Positions 9,986-19,598 of a stretch of DNA of 64,000 nt are shown piece after piece. A program made the position numbers and the translations under genes. The notes beneath the pieces were generated by a model. It saw only the letters and a program-made list of their open reading frames with translations. It did no database searches and was not told the DNA's origin. Source of the stretch: Terriglobia bacterium (GTDB taxonomy: Bacteria; Acidobacteriota; Terriglobia; Bryobacterales; Bryobacteraceae); NCBI GenBank assembly GCA_025350105.1, contig JANXYJ010000181.1:1-64000 (forward strand), written 5' to 3'. Within the stretch, counting starts at the first letter, position 1. Each line of letters starts with the position of its first letter.

Positions 9986-10292
9986 TGGTGCGGGCGGAGG
10001 GGCTAGAACCCTCACGGACCTTGCGGTCCAACGGATTTTCATACCCTGCTACCGCTTTCGCCGCCGCCCACCGCTTTCGCAATGGGGTTTGGGTCTGGAC
10101 TATCCCTTCACCATGTCCCGGATACCTCTCCGGTGTTCAGGTGCTGCCGGTCTAGTCTCTACACCTTCCCGGCCTTGACTAGGGCAGGGCTTGGCTCGGG
10201 ATCGCCATGTTATAGGGTTCCCCGACTTTGAGCAGTTCCACATCGCCGGTTTCCCGGCGAGCACTCAAGTTTGCGCTTAAGTCCGATGCGTC
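9986..10292 (-). pseudogene. 5'-truncated second copy of the intron-containing tRNA-Leu (intron 10278-10040, 3' exon 10039-9986); lacks the first 21 nt of the tRNA
   Basis: Near-identical to 6846-7149 through GACGCATCGGACTT, the whole intron and the 3' exon with CCA. Identity stops abruptly at 10292, so the 5' acceptor strand and the 5' half of the D arm are missing. Confidence 0.88.
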
Positions 10293-10338
10293 ACTTCGTA
10301 ATGTGGATGCGGAGCATGCTTTATACTGGCAGCAAACC

Positions 10339-11301
10339 ATGAAAATCGTAGTCTTAGACGGCCACGCCCTCAACCCCGGCGACCTGGACTGGGGCCCCAT
10401 GCAGCGCTTGGGTGCATTGCAGGTTTACCCGCGCACTCCCGAAGACCAGGTGGTGGAGCGCGCCACTGGCGCCGATGCCGTGCTCACCAACAAAACCAAA
10501 CTCCGCAAGGAAGCGCTGGCCCAACTTCCCAAGCTGCGCTACATTGGCGTGCTGGCCACCGGTTACGATTGCGTCGATATCGCCACCGCGCGCGAACACA
10601 CGATCACCGTCACCAACATCCCCACCTACGGCACCAACACCGTCGCCCAGTTTGCCACCGCGTTGATGCTGGAACTGTGCCATCACGTCGGCCGCCACGA
10701 ACGCGCCGTCAATGCCGGTGAGTGGACCACCAACCCCGATTGGACCTTTTGGAAAACGCCGCAAATCGAGCTCGCCGGCAAAACCCTGGGCATCGCCGGC
10801 TTCGGCCGCATCGGCCGCCAGATGGGAGAAATCGGCAACGCTCTCGGCATGCGCGTGCTGGCGCATGACATTCCGTCATACCGTGTGAATCCGCCTTCAT
10901 GGCCCGGTTTCCGCTTCGCCGAAATCGATGAACTGCTGCGCGAAGCCGACGTGGTCAGCCTGCATTGCCCGCTCACCCCGGAAACCCGCGGCATGATCAA
11001 CGCCGCTTCGCTAAAACATATGAAGCCATCCGCGTTTTTGGTGAATTCCTCACGCGGGCCTTTGATTGTCGAACAGGATCTGGCCGACGCCTTGAATCAT
11101 GGCCGCTTGGCCGGAGCCGCTTTGGATGTACTCAGCAGCGAACCTCCGCCCGCCGATAATCCGTTGTTGATGGCCAAGCATTGCATCATCACGCCGCACA
11201 TGGCCTGGTCCACCGGCGCCGCACGCGGCAACCTGATGAATACGGCAGTTGAAAATTTAACGGCCTACTTAGCCGGCAAGCCCGTAAACGTTGTGAGTTG
11301 A
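10339..11301 (+). CDS. D-2-hydroxyacid dehydrogenase family protein
   Basis: NAD-binding motif GKTLGIAGFGRIGRQMGEIGNALGM and catalytic-region motifs (HCPLTPETRGMIN, LVNSSRGPLIVEQDLADAL, ALDVLSSEPP). Confidence 0.93.
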   Translation: MKIVVLDGHALNPGDLDWGPMQRLGALQVYPRTPEDQVVERATGADAVLTNKTKLRKEALAQLPKLRYIGVLATGYDCVDIATAREHTITVTNIPTYGTNTVAQFATALMLELCHHVGRHERAVNAGEWTTNPDWTFWKTPQIELAGKTLGIAGFGRIGRQMGEIGNALGMRVLAHDIPSYRVNPPSWPGFRFAEIDELLREADVVSLHCPLTPETRGMINAASLKHMKPSAFLVNSSRGPLIVEQDLADALNHGRLAGAALDVLSSEPPPADNPLLMAKHCIITPHMAWSTGAARGNLMNTAVENLTAYLAGKPVNVVS

Positions 11302-11309
11302 GAGCGCCA

Positions 11310-12194
11310 TCAATTCGTCGCCGCCGCACCCATCTCCGGCCGCTCTACCCGAATGATGAACCGCGGTGCATGATCCGCAAAATGATGCAGCAGCGCCCGC
11401 AGAAATAACAGCGCACCCAACATCTGCATGAATTGATCGAACAACGTCAGCAGCGCGTACGCGCCATGTGCGCCGGGCATTTGATCATAGGCCACGCCGG
11501 TCAACCCCATCCCCAACGCACCAAAACTATAAACCACAATTGCGACAATGAACTCCGCGCGTGTGCTGGGCGGAACGCATTTCAGGAACGGATAAAAGCG
11601 CGCGCCAATGCCAATGAAAATCAGCAGCGAAAGCCCCAACCATCCCAATTCAAAAACGCCCGTGGTGCCGGACATTTTGCGTAGGGGATCCAACAGGATT
11701 TGGTGTACCGTGCCCACTTCGTCCATCGAAATGAACATCAGCATTACCGCCAGCAAGCGCCAATCCTTATACAAAGGATCGCGGGCGGACTTCGCCAGTA
11801 CCGCCAGCAAAGTGAGCAAAACGCCGCAACTGAACAGCGCCACTCCGTCAAACCACGAAAGCAAATTGGCTTCGTGATTCAGACTGACCAGACGCGCCGC
11901 ACTCAAGTTCCAACGGCCGTCGCTGGCCACCGAAACACAGGTCTGCACAAAGCCGGCCAAACACAGCGCGATTAAGGCAATCGCAAAAAACTTTAGCAGT
12001 TTGCGCGGATGAATAATGTACGACACACCAGCCGCTGGATCCAAATGCGAATCCTTGCGCGGCGAACGGCGAGGCTTAAACACGGGCCGCCACGAGGTTT
12101 TCGGCGCGTCATGAACACGCGGTGCCTCTTGCCCTCGCGGACTGGAAGCCGCAGCCTCATGAATATGAATCGTCGGATAAGTGGTGCGCGCCAT
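11310..12194 (-). CDS. Multi-pass membrane protein of unknown function
   Basis: Likely start MARTTYPTIHIHE at 12194; several hydrophobic segments (FFAIALIALCLAGFVQTC, ALFSCGVLLTLLAVLA, GWLGLSLLIFIGIGA). Confidence 0.7.
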   Translation of the reverse strand: MARTTYPTIHIHEAAASSPRGQEAPRVHDAPKTSWRPVFKPRRSPRKDSHLDPAAGVSYIIHPRKLLKFFAIALIALCLAGFVQTCVSVASDGRWNLSAARLVSLNHEANLLSWFDGVALFSCGVLLTLLAVLAKSARDPLYKDWRLLAVMLMFISMDEVGTVHQILLDPLRKMSGTTGVFELGWLGLSLLIFIGIGARFYPFLKCVPPSTRAEFIVAIVVYSFGALGMGLTGVAYDQMPGAHGAYALLTLFDQFMQMLGALLFLRALLHHFADHAPRFIIRVERPEMGAAATN

Positions 12195-12395
12195 GAGAAT
12201 CCAGAAACTTCTCCGGTGATTCCAATGCGACGAAACAACGTTCGAGGGGAAACGGAAACGCCCTAGCAGCGCAAACAGCGGCCGAAGGGCAAAGGCACGA
12301 CAACGGTGCCCGGAAGTAGCTGACTCCATTATCAGGAAAGAATGTTTCAAGCGCAAGCGCGCCAAATTCCACCGCAAACCATCACAATAGGAAAC

Positions 12396-13550
12396 ATGGC
12401 CCATCCATCCGCCATCACCGCCGCCATCACCGCCGCCATCACCACCGCCACCAACCCTTCCGCCGGCGCACTCAGCGGTTCCCTCTTCGCCCTGGTGCTG
12501 GTGGAAGTGGCCGAACAAATTCACTTGGAGCACCTCCGCAAACTGCTGGGCGCCGGCCCCGCCCGCCGCGAGCCCACCTTTAAACACCCCGCCCCTGAAT
12601 ACGTCCGCTTTGAGCGCCCTCCGGTGGTCGAAGACGTCGATCCCGTGGAGTTGCTCACCGGCGAAAAGTTCCAATGCCGCGTCAAGTACTACGAAAACGG
12701 CGTCGCCTGCGTGGAGCTCGAGCTGCCTTTTCATTGCGATTGGGACGGCTTGTTGAAACTCACCAGCCGCTGGGTGGGCTCAGCCATTTTGGAAAAGCGG
12801 GCCGAAGAAGTGCTGCGGACGCGTTTAACCTGGGCCCGCAAGGCGCTCGTCGATCCCTACGACGTCAATCTCAGCGAGGAGTATTACATCATCCACCTGA
12901 ATAGCGGGCCGAATGGACAAAGCAATCCGTTCACGGCTTCCGCCATGCTCGCCGCGCACGGGCGCGAAATCGCACAAATGGTCCGCGGCGAATCCGCTTT
13001 GCTTTCTGAGGCCGAATACGCCGAAGCCTTGCAAGGCGGCATGTCGTATTATCCCAACGATCTTCTGGTCGCCGGTTGGGTCGCCGCACTGGTCTACGAT
13101 TCAGCCGAAGGCGCAGCGCCTGCTATTCAACTGCTCGAATACGCCAACACCCAGTTGCTGGAATTCCGCCATTACGATGATGTGCTCACCCGCGTGCTGG
13201 AGCGCGTCTACAAAGCCGTTGGCCCCAAACGCGGTTTTTTTTCGCGCTGGCGGCTGGCCCGCCAGGCCAGGGAATTGAACGCCCTCCGCTTGGACGTAAC
13301 CGAGCTCACCGAACGCGCCGATAACTCCATCAAATTTTTGAGCGATATGTTTTACGCCCGCGCTTACCGCATGGCCGCCGCCAAAGTGGGCGTGCCGGAT
13401 TATCGCAACCTGGTCGAACGCAAACTCCGCATCGCCGCCGAACTCTACGAACACATGGTGAACGAATATCATCAGGCACGTTCGTTCGCACTCGAAATGG
13501 CGGTCGTGATTATTCTCGTCATTGAACTGGTAAAACTACTTTGGAAATGA
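12396..13550 (+). CDS. RMD1/YagE-family (DUF155-like) protein with C-terminal transmembrane helix
   Basis: C-terminal DNSIKFLSDMFYARAYRMAAAKVGVPDYRNLVERKLRIAAELYEHMVNEYHQARSFALEMAVVIILVIELVKLLWK is typical of the family. Confidence 0.75.
   Translation: MAHPSAITAAITAAITTATNPSAGALSGSLFALVLVEVAEQIHLEHLRKLLGAGPARREPTFKHPAPEYVRFERPPVVEDVDPVELLTGEKFQCRVKYYENGVACVELELPFHCDWDGLLKLTSRWVGSAILEKRAEEVLRTRLTWARKALVDPYDVNLSEEYYIIHLNSGPNGQSNPFTASAMLAAHGREIAQMVRGESALLSEAEYAEALQGGMSYYPNDLLVAGWVAALVYDSAEGAAPAIQLLEYANTQLLEFRHYDDVLTRVLERVYKAVGPKRGFFSRWRLARQARELNALRLDVTELTERADNSIKFLSDMFYARAYRMAAAKVGVPDYRNLVERKLRIAAELYEHMVNEYHQARSFALEMAVVIILVIELVKLLWK
12411..12446. repeat. 12-bp in-frame tandem repeat GCCATCACCGCC x3
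   Basis: Encodes AITA AITA AITT at the N-terminus of the DUF155-like protein. Confidence 0.85.
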
Positions 13551-13566
13551 CTCTTTTGCTGCGAGA

Positions 13567-14784
13567 ATGGTGCAACTTGCTTCTCGAAAGGACCCATCTG
13601 TGAGCCAACCCAGTCTGCCGCGCAATGCCCAGGAACTGATCGCCCTCCGCCACGAATTCTCCCAGCGATTGGCCGAGGCCAAAAAAGTTCCCCTGCCCTC
13701 GCACTTCACCTGGTACCCCTACGACAGCATGGCTTCCATTGACCATGTGGGCCCCTTCCTGCAGCGCCATTTCGACGACTTTCAGCGAGCGCTGCGCGCC
13801 GGCCCGGTGATCGATTTCGGCTGCGGCGATGGCGACATGCCTTTGTTCTTTGCGAGCCTTGGCTGCCAGGTAGCGGCGGCCGATCATCCGCGGAACAATC
13901 ACAATTGGATGGCCGGCTTGCGCGCCTTGCGCGAACGCCTGAATCTCCCGTTGGACATTTTTGAACTGGATGCCGATACCGCCACCCGCCTGCCCGAAAC
14001 CTCCGCCGGCGCGGATTACGGCCTGGCCATTTCCTTCGGCGTCTTGTATCACCTGAAGAATCCGTATCTCGCGCTCGAAACCTTAGCCAAACAATCGCGC
14101 TATTGTTTGTTAAGCACTCGTGTGGCCGATGTCACCAAGTCCGGATTGGCCATCAAAGACCAACCGCTGGCGTATCTATTGGATCACCGCGAAACCAATA
14201 ACGATCCCACCAATCAATGGATCTTTTCGCCCGCAGGCTTGGAGCGAATCGCCAAACGCAGCGGCTGGCGCATCATCGACAAACTTACCGTCGGTTGCAA
14301 GGACGCCTCCAATCCCACCGACCTAGACAAAGACGCCCGCGCGTTTTTGTTCATGCGCAGTGAACGCCTCTCCGCGCCCGCCACCGTTCGTCTATTGAAT
14401 GGTTGGACCGAAATCACTGAGCTCGAATGGGCCTGGACGCTGAAACATTTCAGCTTTGAAGTGACTTTGAACGAAGCTCAGCGCCCGCCCAAATTTGCGC
14501 TGGAGTTTGTGATTCCCGAAGTGGTGGCCGCGCAATCGCCCACCGTCAAACTATCTTGCCGCGTGAACGGCCAGCCCGCGGGCAGCCAAAGCTACACCGG
14601 CACCGACGAAAAAATGTTTGAAACAGACTTGCCCTCTAGCGTCGATACCGCCAAGCCCATGCTCTTTGAGTTCACCGTCGATCACAGCTTCATCTCGCCC
14701 GATACCCGCGAACTGGGCGTGATCATGCAGTTCAAAGGCAAAATCGGCGGCATTTCGGAAAAGATCAGCTTCTGGCTGTACTAA
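13567..14784 (+). CDS. Class I SAM-dependent methyltransferase
   Basis: Motif I VIDFGCGDGDMPLFFASLGCQVAAADHPRNN; the C-terminal extension looks like a beta-sandwich domain. Confidence 0.8.
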   Translation: MVQLASRKDPSVSQPSLPRNAQELIALRHEFSQRLAEAKKVPLPSHFTWYPYDSMASIDHVGPFLQRHFDDFQRALRAGPVIDFGCGDGDMPLFFASLGCQVAAADHPRNNHNWMAGLRALRERLNLPLDIFELDADTATRLPETSAGADYGLAISFGVLYHLKNPYLALETLAKQSRYCLLSTRVADVTKSGLAIKDQPLAYLLDHRETNNDPTNQWIFSPAGLERIAKRSGWRIIDKLTVGCKDASNPTDLDKDARAFLFMRSERLSAPATVRLLNGWTEITELEWAWTLKHFSFEVTLNEAQRPPKFALEFVIPEVVAAQSPTVKLSCRVNGQPAGSQSYTGTDEKMFETDLPSSVDTAKPMLFEFTVDHSFISPDTRELGVIMQFKGKIGGISEKISFWLY

Positions 14785-14793
14785 CGGCACCCA

Positions 14794-17010
14794 CTACTTC
14801 AAATCCAGAATCTGAAACAGATTGCTGTAATCATCCGTCCAGGCCCGGAAAGCTTTTTTCGGAACGGCGTCGTAGATATACGCATCGGCGAAATATTTGC
14901 TCTTGAATAACTCCGGGTCGGAACTCACCAAAACCCACGTCGAAGACGAAAAATAACTCGCCTCCGTCCCTTCGTCTTCCACGACCTTGGCCGGCTTCCC
15001 CACCGCTGCCGCGCCGCGCTCACACACCGGCTTCAAATCCAAATAGCGATTGGAAATATGCAGCGCCAAAACGCCATTCGGCTTCAGATGTTTGAAATAC
15101 AGCTCAATCGCCTGGCGCGTCAACAAGTGCACCGGAATCGCGTCGCTGGAAAACGCATCCACCGCGATGATGTCGTAATTCTGCGCGCCCTGCTTTAACT
15201 GATTTTCCAGAGTCAAGCGGGCATCGCCCATCAAAATGGCTTTATCCGCATAAGTATGCGGAAAGAAAGTGAATAACGATTGCGCAATCCGCTGAATTAA
15301 CGGGTTGATTTCATACACCCGGAAATAATCGCCCGCCCGGCCATAATTCGACAATACGCCGGAGCCTAGTCCAATAATCCCCGCCCGTATCGGCCCCCTT
15401 GCTTGCAAGGTTTGCATCGCCCGCCCCACCCCGGAACGCTTCCCATAATACGACGTGGAAACATAACGCAGCACCGGGTCCAGCAATTGTGAACCGTGAT
15501 TGATGGTGCCGTGCAGCAGCGTGCGCTCCGCGTAATCTTCCGTGGGAACATCGTCACGCACTTCCAGCGGCCCGTAGAAATTGCGTGCGCGCAACACCAG
15601 GTTTTTCCCCAATGCTTTTTCTTGTTGCACGAAATAGGCACTGAGTGCGCCGATGCCAAGCACGATCAAAATACGCGGCATCCACGCCGCCAAGCCCCGC
15701 GGCAGCGCGGCCCAGGCTACCATCAACATGGCGATCCCGGCGGTCCCCAAAATCACCTCGAGCCGATGGCCCTTTAACAGCTCATTCATAACGGCCCGCT
15801 CACGCAGAAACAAAAAGATGCCCACGCCAATAGCCGCCGCTAACGCCACGCCCGCTACAACCCAATTCAACTTGGCCAGATAATTCCACGATGCGATGAA
15901 CGCCAGAATTCCGCACGCGCACAACGCCAACGGCAATTCCCAATACGCCGGGAACACCCGCGGAGCCACCAACGCCACCAGAATTCCGCCAATCGCTCCG
16001 CCCAGCGAAACCGTCAAATAAAACAACGTCAAATGTTGCGGAGCCGGCCGCCTGCGCGCTAATTCGCCATGGCAAAACATGCAGCACACAAACAATCCCG
16101 CCGCAAAACCCGGAATGGCGAACTTGATATTGAAGTTGCCTTCGTTGGCGTAAATCATATACGCCATGCCTCCCAACGCGGGCACCAATAAGGGGATGAA
16201 TAACCAGCGTTGATAGAACATGTCGCTCTCAAACGAAAAAATGAACGACAAAAGATAAATGGCCAGCGGTAACACCCACAACAATGGAATCGGCGCTACG
16301 TTTTCACTCATGTGATTGGTGACCGAGATCAACAACACCGACGCACACGCCGCCAGCGTCACCCAGAAGATCAATTGCAAAAACGACGGCCCTGGCACCC
16401 GCACGGCGTCCATCGCGTCCGAAATCGTGGCCTCGTCCTTGCTGCTCCATGCCGCATAACCGCACACCAACGCAAAAACTACAAATGCGGCGCTCCAGCT
16501 ATTGGCCTGCAAGTGCGTGGTCAGACGCGGCTCCACCAACAACGGAAAACTCACCAGCGCCAACATCGATCCAAAATTCGACAGCGCAAACAAGCGATAC
16601 GGCACGCCCGCCACAAACTTGCGCACATACCAGGCCTGCAGCAGCGGACTGGTGGAGGAAAGCAAAAAATACGGCAATCCAATGGTCGCCGCCAGCAATT
16701 CCAGAATCCGCAACGTCGGGTCGCCGGCTTCGGTCGGCCGCCAGGAGGCCGATGGATAAATCGGCAACAGCGCGCAACTGGCCAGCAACAACCCCACGTG
16801 CAGCATCATTTGCAGCCGGGGCTTTAAATAGCGCACGGATAGGTGCGCATAACTATAACCCGCCAGCAGCGTCAGTTGAAAGAACAGCATGCTGGCGCTC
16901 CACACGGCGGCCGAGCCACCGAACCAGGGCAAAATAATCTTGGCGATCAACGGCTGCACTTGAAACAGCAGGAACGCACTCAAAAAAATCGTGATCGCGT
17001 AGATGGCCAT
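14794..17010 (-). CDS. Integral-membrane protein fused to a spermidine synthase-like domain (paralog 2)
   Basis: N-terminal ~12 TM segments, C-terminal IGLGSGVLSNYGRAGDYFRVYEINPLI...YDIIAVDAFSSDAIPVHLLTRQAI. Confidence 0.85.
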   Translation of the reverse strand: MAIYAITIFLSAFLLFQVQPLIAKIILPWFGGSAAVWSASMLFFQLTLLAGYSYAHLSVRYLKPRLQMMLHVGLLLASCALLPIYPSASWRPTEAGDPTLRILELLAATIGLPYFLLSSTSPLLQAWYVRKFVAGVPYRLFALSNFGSMLALVSFPLLVEPRLTTHLQANSWSAAFVVFALVCGYAAWSSKDEATISDAMDAVRVPGPSFLQLIFWVTLAACASVLLISVTNHMSENVAPIPLLWVLPLAIYLLSFIFSFESDMFYQRWLFIPLLVPALGGMAYMIYANEGNFNIKFAIPGFAAGLFVCCMFCHGELARRRPAPQHLTLFYLTVSLGGAIGGILVALVAPRVFPAYWELPLALCACGILAFIASWNYLAKLNWVVAGVALAAAIGVGIFLFLRERAVMNELLKGHRLEVILGTAGIAMLMVAWAALPRGLAAWMPRILIVLGIGALSAYFVQQEKALGKNLVLRARNFYGPLEVRDDVPTEDYAERTLLHGTINHGSQLLDPVLRYVSTSYYGKRSGVGRAMQTLQARGPIRAGIIGLGSGVLSNYGRAGDYFRVYEINPLIQRIAQSLFTFFPHTYADKAILMGDARLTLENQLKQGAQNYDIIAVDAFSSDAIPVHLLTRQAIELYFKHLKPNGVLALHISNRYLDLKPVCERGAAAVGKPAKVVEDEGTEASYFSSSTWVLVSSDPELFKSKYFADAYIYDAVPKKAFRAWTDDYSNLFQILDLK

Positions 17011-17016
17011 TTATGT

Positions 17017-19200
17017 TTATTTAAGAATGCTGATGATGTTGCTGAAATCGTCCGTCCAGGCCAGAAAGCCCTTCTTGGGCAATAACGGAGTGATGATACT
17101 CGTCGGATTGCCTTCGAAATTCTTGCCTTGAAAAAACTCGTCCTTCGGGGACAGCACCGTCCACGTCGTGCCGGTGTAATAAGGAACATCGGCGCCGTCG
17201 TCTTCAATCAGACGGCCATGCCAGCCAATCTCGCTCATGGCTTGCGCGACAACCGGTTTCAAATCTAGGTAGCGATTCGAAATATGCACCGCCAAAATTC
17301 CATCCGGTTTCAAGTGGCGCAAATAGATTTTGTAAGCTTCTTTGGTTAATAAGTGCATCGGCACCGCGTCACTTGTAAAGGCGTCCATCGCCAGAAAATC
17401 CAGATTTTCGCTGGGCATATCTTCCAGCAACAAACGCGCATCGCCCATAAAAACCTGCGGATGCGCGGGGCACCCCTTCAAAAATCCAAACTGATTCGTC
17501 GCCACATCCAGCACCAGCGGATTGATCTCGTAATAATGCAGTGTATCGCCGCGCTCGGCCAATGTCGCCGTAACCCCCGCGCCCAATCCCAAAATTCCCA
17601 ATCGCAGTGCGCCCCGTTGTTCTCGCAATTGTCGAATCGCACGGTTGATCCCCGACGTCTTCCCGAAGTACGACGTCGTAATCCGCCCAATCGTATCGGA
17701 CTTCAACTGGGTTCCGTGATCGATGGTCCCATGCACCAGAACCCGCTCCGCCGGCACGCCGTATTCGTCGTCGGGATCGTCCCGCACGTGCATAACGCCA
17801 TAAAAATTACGCACGCTGCGCACGTAGCTGCGGTCTTTTTTGATATCCGCGTAGCCCAAATACGAAGCGAAGGCCACCGCCACCAACGCCAGTATCGGTA
17901 GCAGCGCCCTCTGCCACAAGATCATCACGAACAACACGGCGCCTGCACCCATCGCCACCGGCAATTGCCAATGTTCTTTCGTGAAGATGCGCCAACCCAC
18001 TGCCGCCACCAGAATGATCGCGATGGCCGACAGCACCCATTGCAGCACGGACGTCATCTGCTCCCGTGATTGCCGCCACAGCAGAACCGTCACCAGCAAC
18101 GCCAGCACCACCATCGCCACCGGGAGTTCCCAGTAGTCGCGGAAAATGCGTGGAGAAATCAGCGCCACAAACAATCCACCAATCGCCCCGCCCACTGACA
18201 CCATTAGATAGAACTGCGTCAAGTAACGTGGATGCGGCCGCAATCGCGCCAACTCCCCGTGGCATACCATGCAACACACAAACAGGGCTCCGCACAAGGC
18301 CGGGATCAATTGCCTGATCTCCACATTCCCTTCGTACAGGCCAATGCCATACGTGAACAATCCCAAGGCCCCCGCCAGCAGCGGCAGAAACAAAGCGCGT
18401 TGATAAAACCGGTCGCTTTCAAAACAGAAAATGAAGCTCAGCAAATATAGCGTCAGTGGCACCACCCACAGCAACGGAATCGGCGCCACGTTTTGCGTTA
18501 GATGACTGGTAACGGCCAACAGCAGAACGGACGCGCAAGCCGACAAGCCAATCCACAAAAGAATTTGCGTAATTCCGGGCGCCGCCACAATTTCCTCTGC
18601 CGCTGTCTCCGCCGTCTCCACATCGGTATCCGTCCGGCTGATCCACGCCGTAATCATGCAGGCCACCGCAAACGCCCCAAAAATCCAGCTCCACAAAATC
18701 GCCTGCGGATGCAAAGCCATGCGCGGCTCGATCAATGTGGGATAGGAAATCAGCGCCACCATTGACCCGAAGTTCGACAGCGCAAACAAGCGATAGGGCA
18801 CCGCGCCCTTGTGCGTGCGCACAAACCAGGCCTGCAGCAGAGGGCTGGTGGCCGAAAGCAGCGTGTAAGGCAAACCCACTGATGCCGCCAGTACCAACAG
18901 AATTTGACCCGTGGGATCGCCGCTTGAAATTTTTACGGCGTGCGGCACAATCGGCAATGTGAACAGACTGAGCGCCAGCAATCCGCTGTGCACCCAAAAC
19001 TGCATTTTGGGTTTTACATAACGGATCAAAACATGCGCGTAGAAATACCCAGCCAACAAAAGCAGCTGGAAAAACAGCAGCGCCGCGCTCCACACTGCAG
19101 CCGATCCACCAAACCACGGCAAGATGAATTTGGCGATCAGCGGCTGAACTTGGAACAGCAGGAAAGCACTTAAAAGGATAGTCGCGGCGTAAACCAGCAT
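17017..19200 (-). CDS. Integral-membrane protein fused to a spermidine synthase-like domain (paralog 1)
   Basis: Same architecture as the adjacent ORF (SAFLLFQVQPLIAKFILPWFGGSAAVWS; LGILGLGAGVTATLAERGDTLHYYEINPLV...LDFLAMDAFTSDAVPMHLLTKEAY). Confidence 0.85.
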   Translation of the reverse strand: MLVYAATILLSAFLLFQVQPLIAKFILPWFGGSAAVWSAALLFFQLLLLAGYFYAHVLIRYVKPKMQFWVHSGLLALSLFTLPIVPHAVKISSGDPTGQILLVLAASVGLPYTLLSATSPLLQAWFVRTHKGAVPYRLFALSNFGSMVALISYPTLIEPRMALHPQAILWSWIFGAFAVACMITAWISRTDTDVETAETAAEEIVAAPGITQILLWIGLSACASVLLLAVTSHLTQNVAPIPLLWVVPLTLYLLSFIFCFESDRFYQRALFLPLLAGALGLFTYGIGLYEGNVEIRQLIPALCGALFVCCMVCHGELARLRPHPRYLTQFYLMVSVGGAIGGLFVALISPRIFRDYWELPVAMVVLALLVTVLLWRQSREQMTSVLQWVLSAIAIILVAAVGWRIFTKEHWQLPVAMGAGAVLFVMILWQRALLPILALVAVAFASYLGYADIKKDRSYVRSVRNFYGVMHVRDDPDDEYGVPAERVLVHGTIDHGTQLKSDTIGRITTSYFGKTSGINRAIRQLREQRGALRLGILGLGAGVTATLAERGDTLHYYEINPLVLDVATNQFGFLKGCPAHPQVFMGDARLLLEDMPSENLDFLAMDAFTSDAVPMHLLTKEAYKIYLRHLKPDGILAVHISNRYLDLKPVVAQAMSEIGWHGRLIEDDGADVPYYTGTTWTVLSPKDEFFQGKNFEGNPTSIITPLLPKKGFLAWTDDFSNIISILK

Positions 19201-19241
19201 CGACCGCCTAGGATACCGTAAAAGCCCGGAACGGCGAATGA

Positions 19242-19286
19242 AGAGAAGTTAAGGTAAGAGAAGTAAAGGTAAAAAAAGTTAAGGTG
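19242..19286. repeat. 15-bp tandem repeat AGAGAAGTTAAGGTA-like x3
   Basis: Units 19242-19256, 19257-19271, 19272-19286 with few mismatches. Confidence 0.8.
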
Positions 19287-19301
19287 AACGAGTGAAGTGA
19301 T

Positions 19302-19598
19302 TCAAGCTTCGTAATCCACCGCGCCGCGCAACTCGCGCAGAGGGCCGATCACCGGCTTGATGGCCTGGTGCGTTGGATGATTCTGATACGCCAATAGCGC
19401 CGCGCGGTCCGTGAATTCCGAATACACCACCACGTCCCACGGCGCGTGATCGATGCCCGCGTCCACGCCAACCTCGTATTTCAGCATGCCGGGAACAATG
19501 CCAACGCAGGTTTCAAGCGTCGTCTTCACCGTTTGAATGTTCTTCCGCTTGTCCTCGCCTTGTCCGGCAATTTTCCACATCGCAATATGCTTGATCAT
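19302..19598 (-). CDS. Dabb (stress-responsive alpha/beta barrel) family protein
   Basis: 98 aa: MIKHIAMWKI...EVGVDAGIDHAPWDVVVYSEFTDRAALLAYQNHPTHQAI. Confidence 0.85.
   Translation of the reverse strand: MIKHIAMWKIAGQGEDKRKNIQTVKTTLETCVGIVPGMLKYEVGVDAGIDHAPWDVVVYSEFTDRAALLAYQNHPTHQAIKPVIGPLRELRGAVDYEA

Noticed and set aside
6846-10292. Simple integrase-type genomic island (attL/attR at tRNA-Leu)
   Set aside because: No integrase is present, the repeat spans the whole intron plus 3' exon, and the truncated copy lies 5' of the intact tRNA, opposite to the expected order. Kept only as an unexplained duplication.
11310-12734. 474-aa extended reading of the membrane protein
   Set aside because: The upstream part (MKRQLELHAGDAVF...) overlaps the divergent DUF155-like gene and lacks coding character; the start near 12194 is more plausible.
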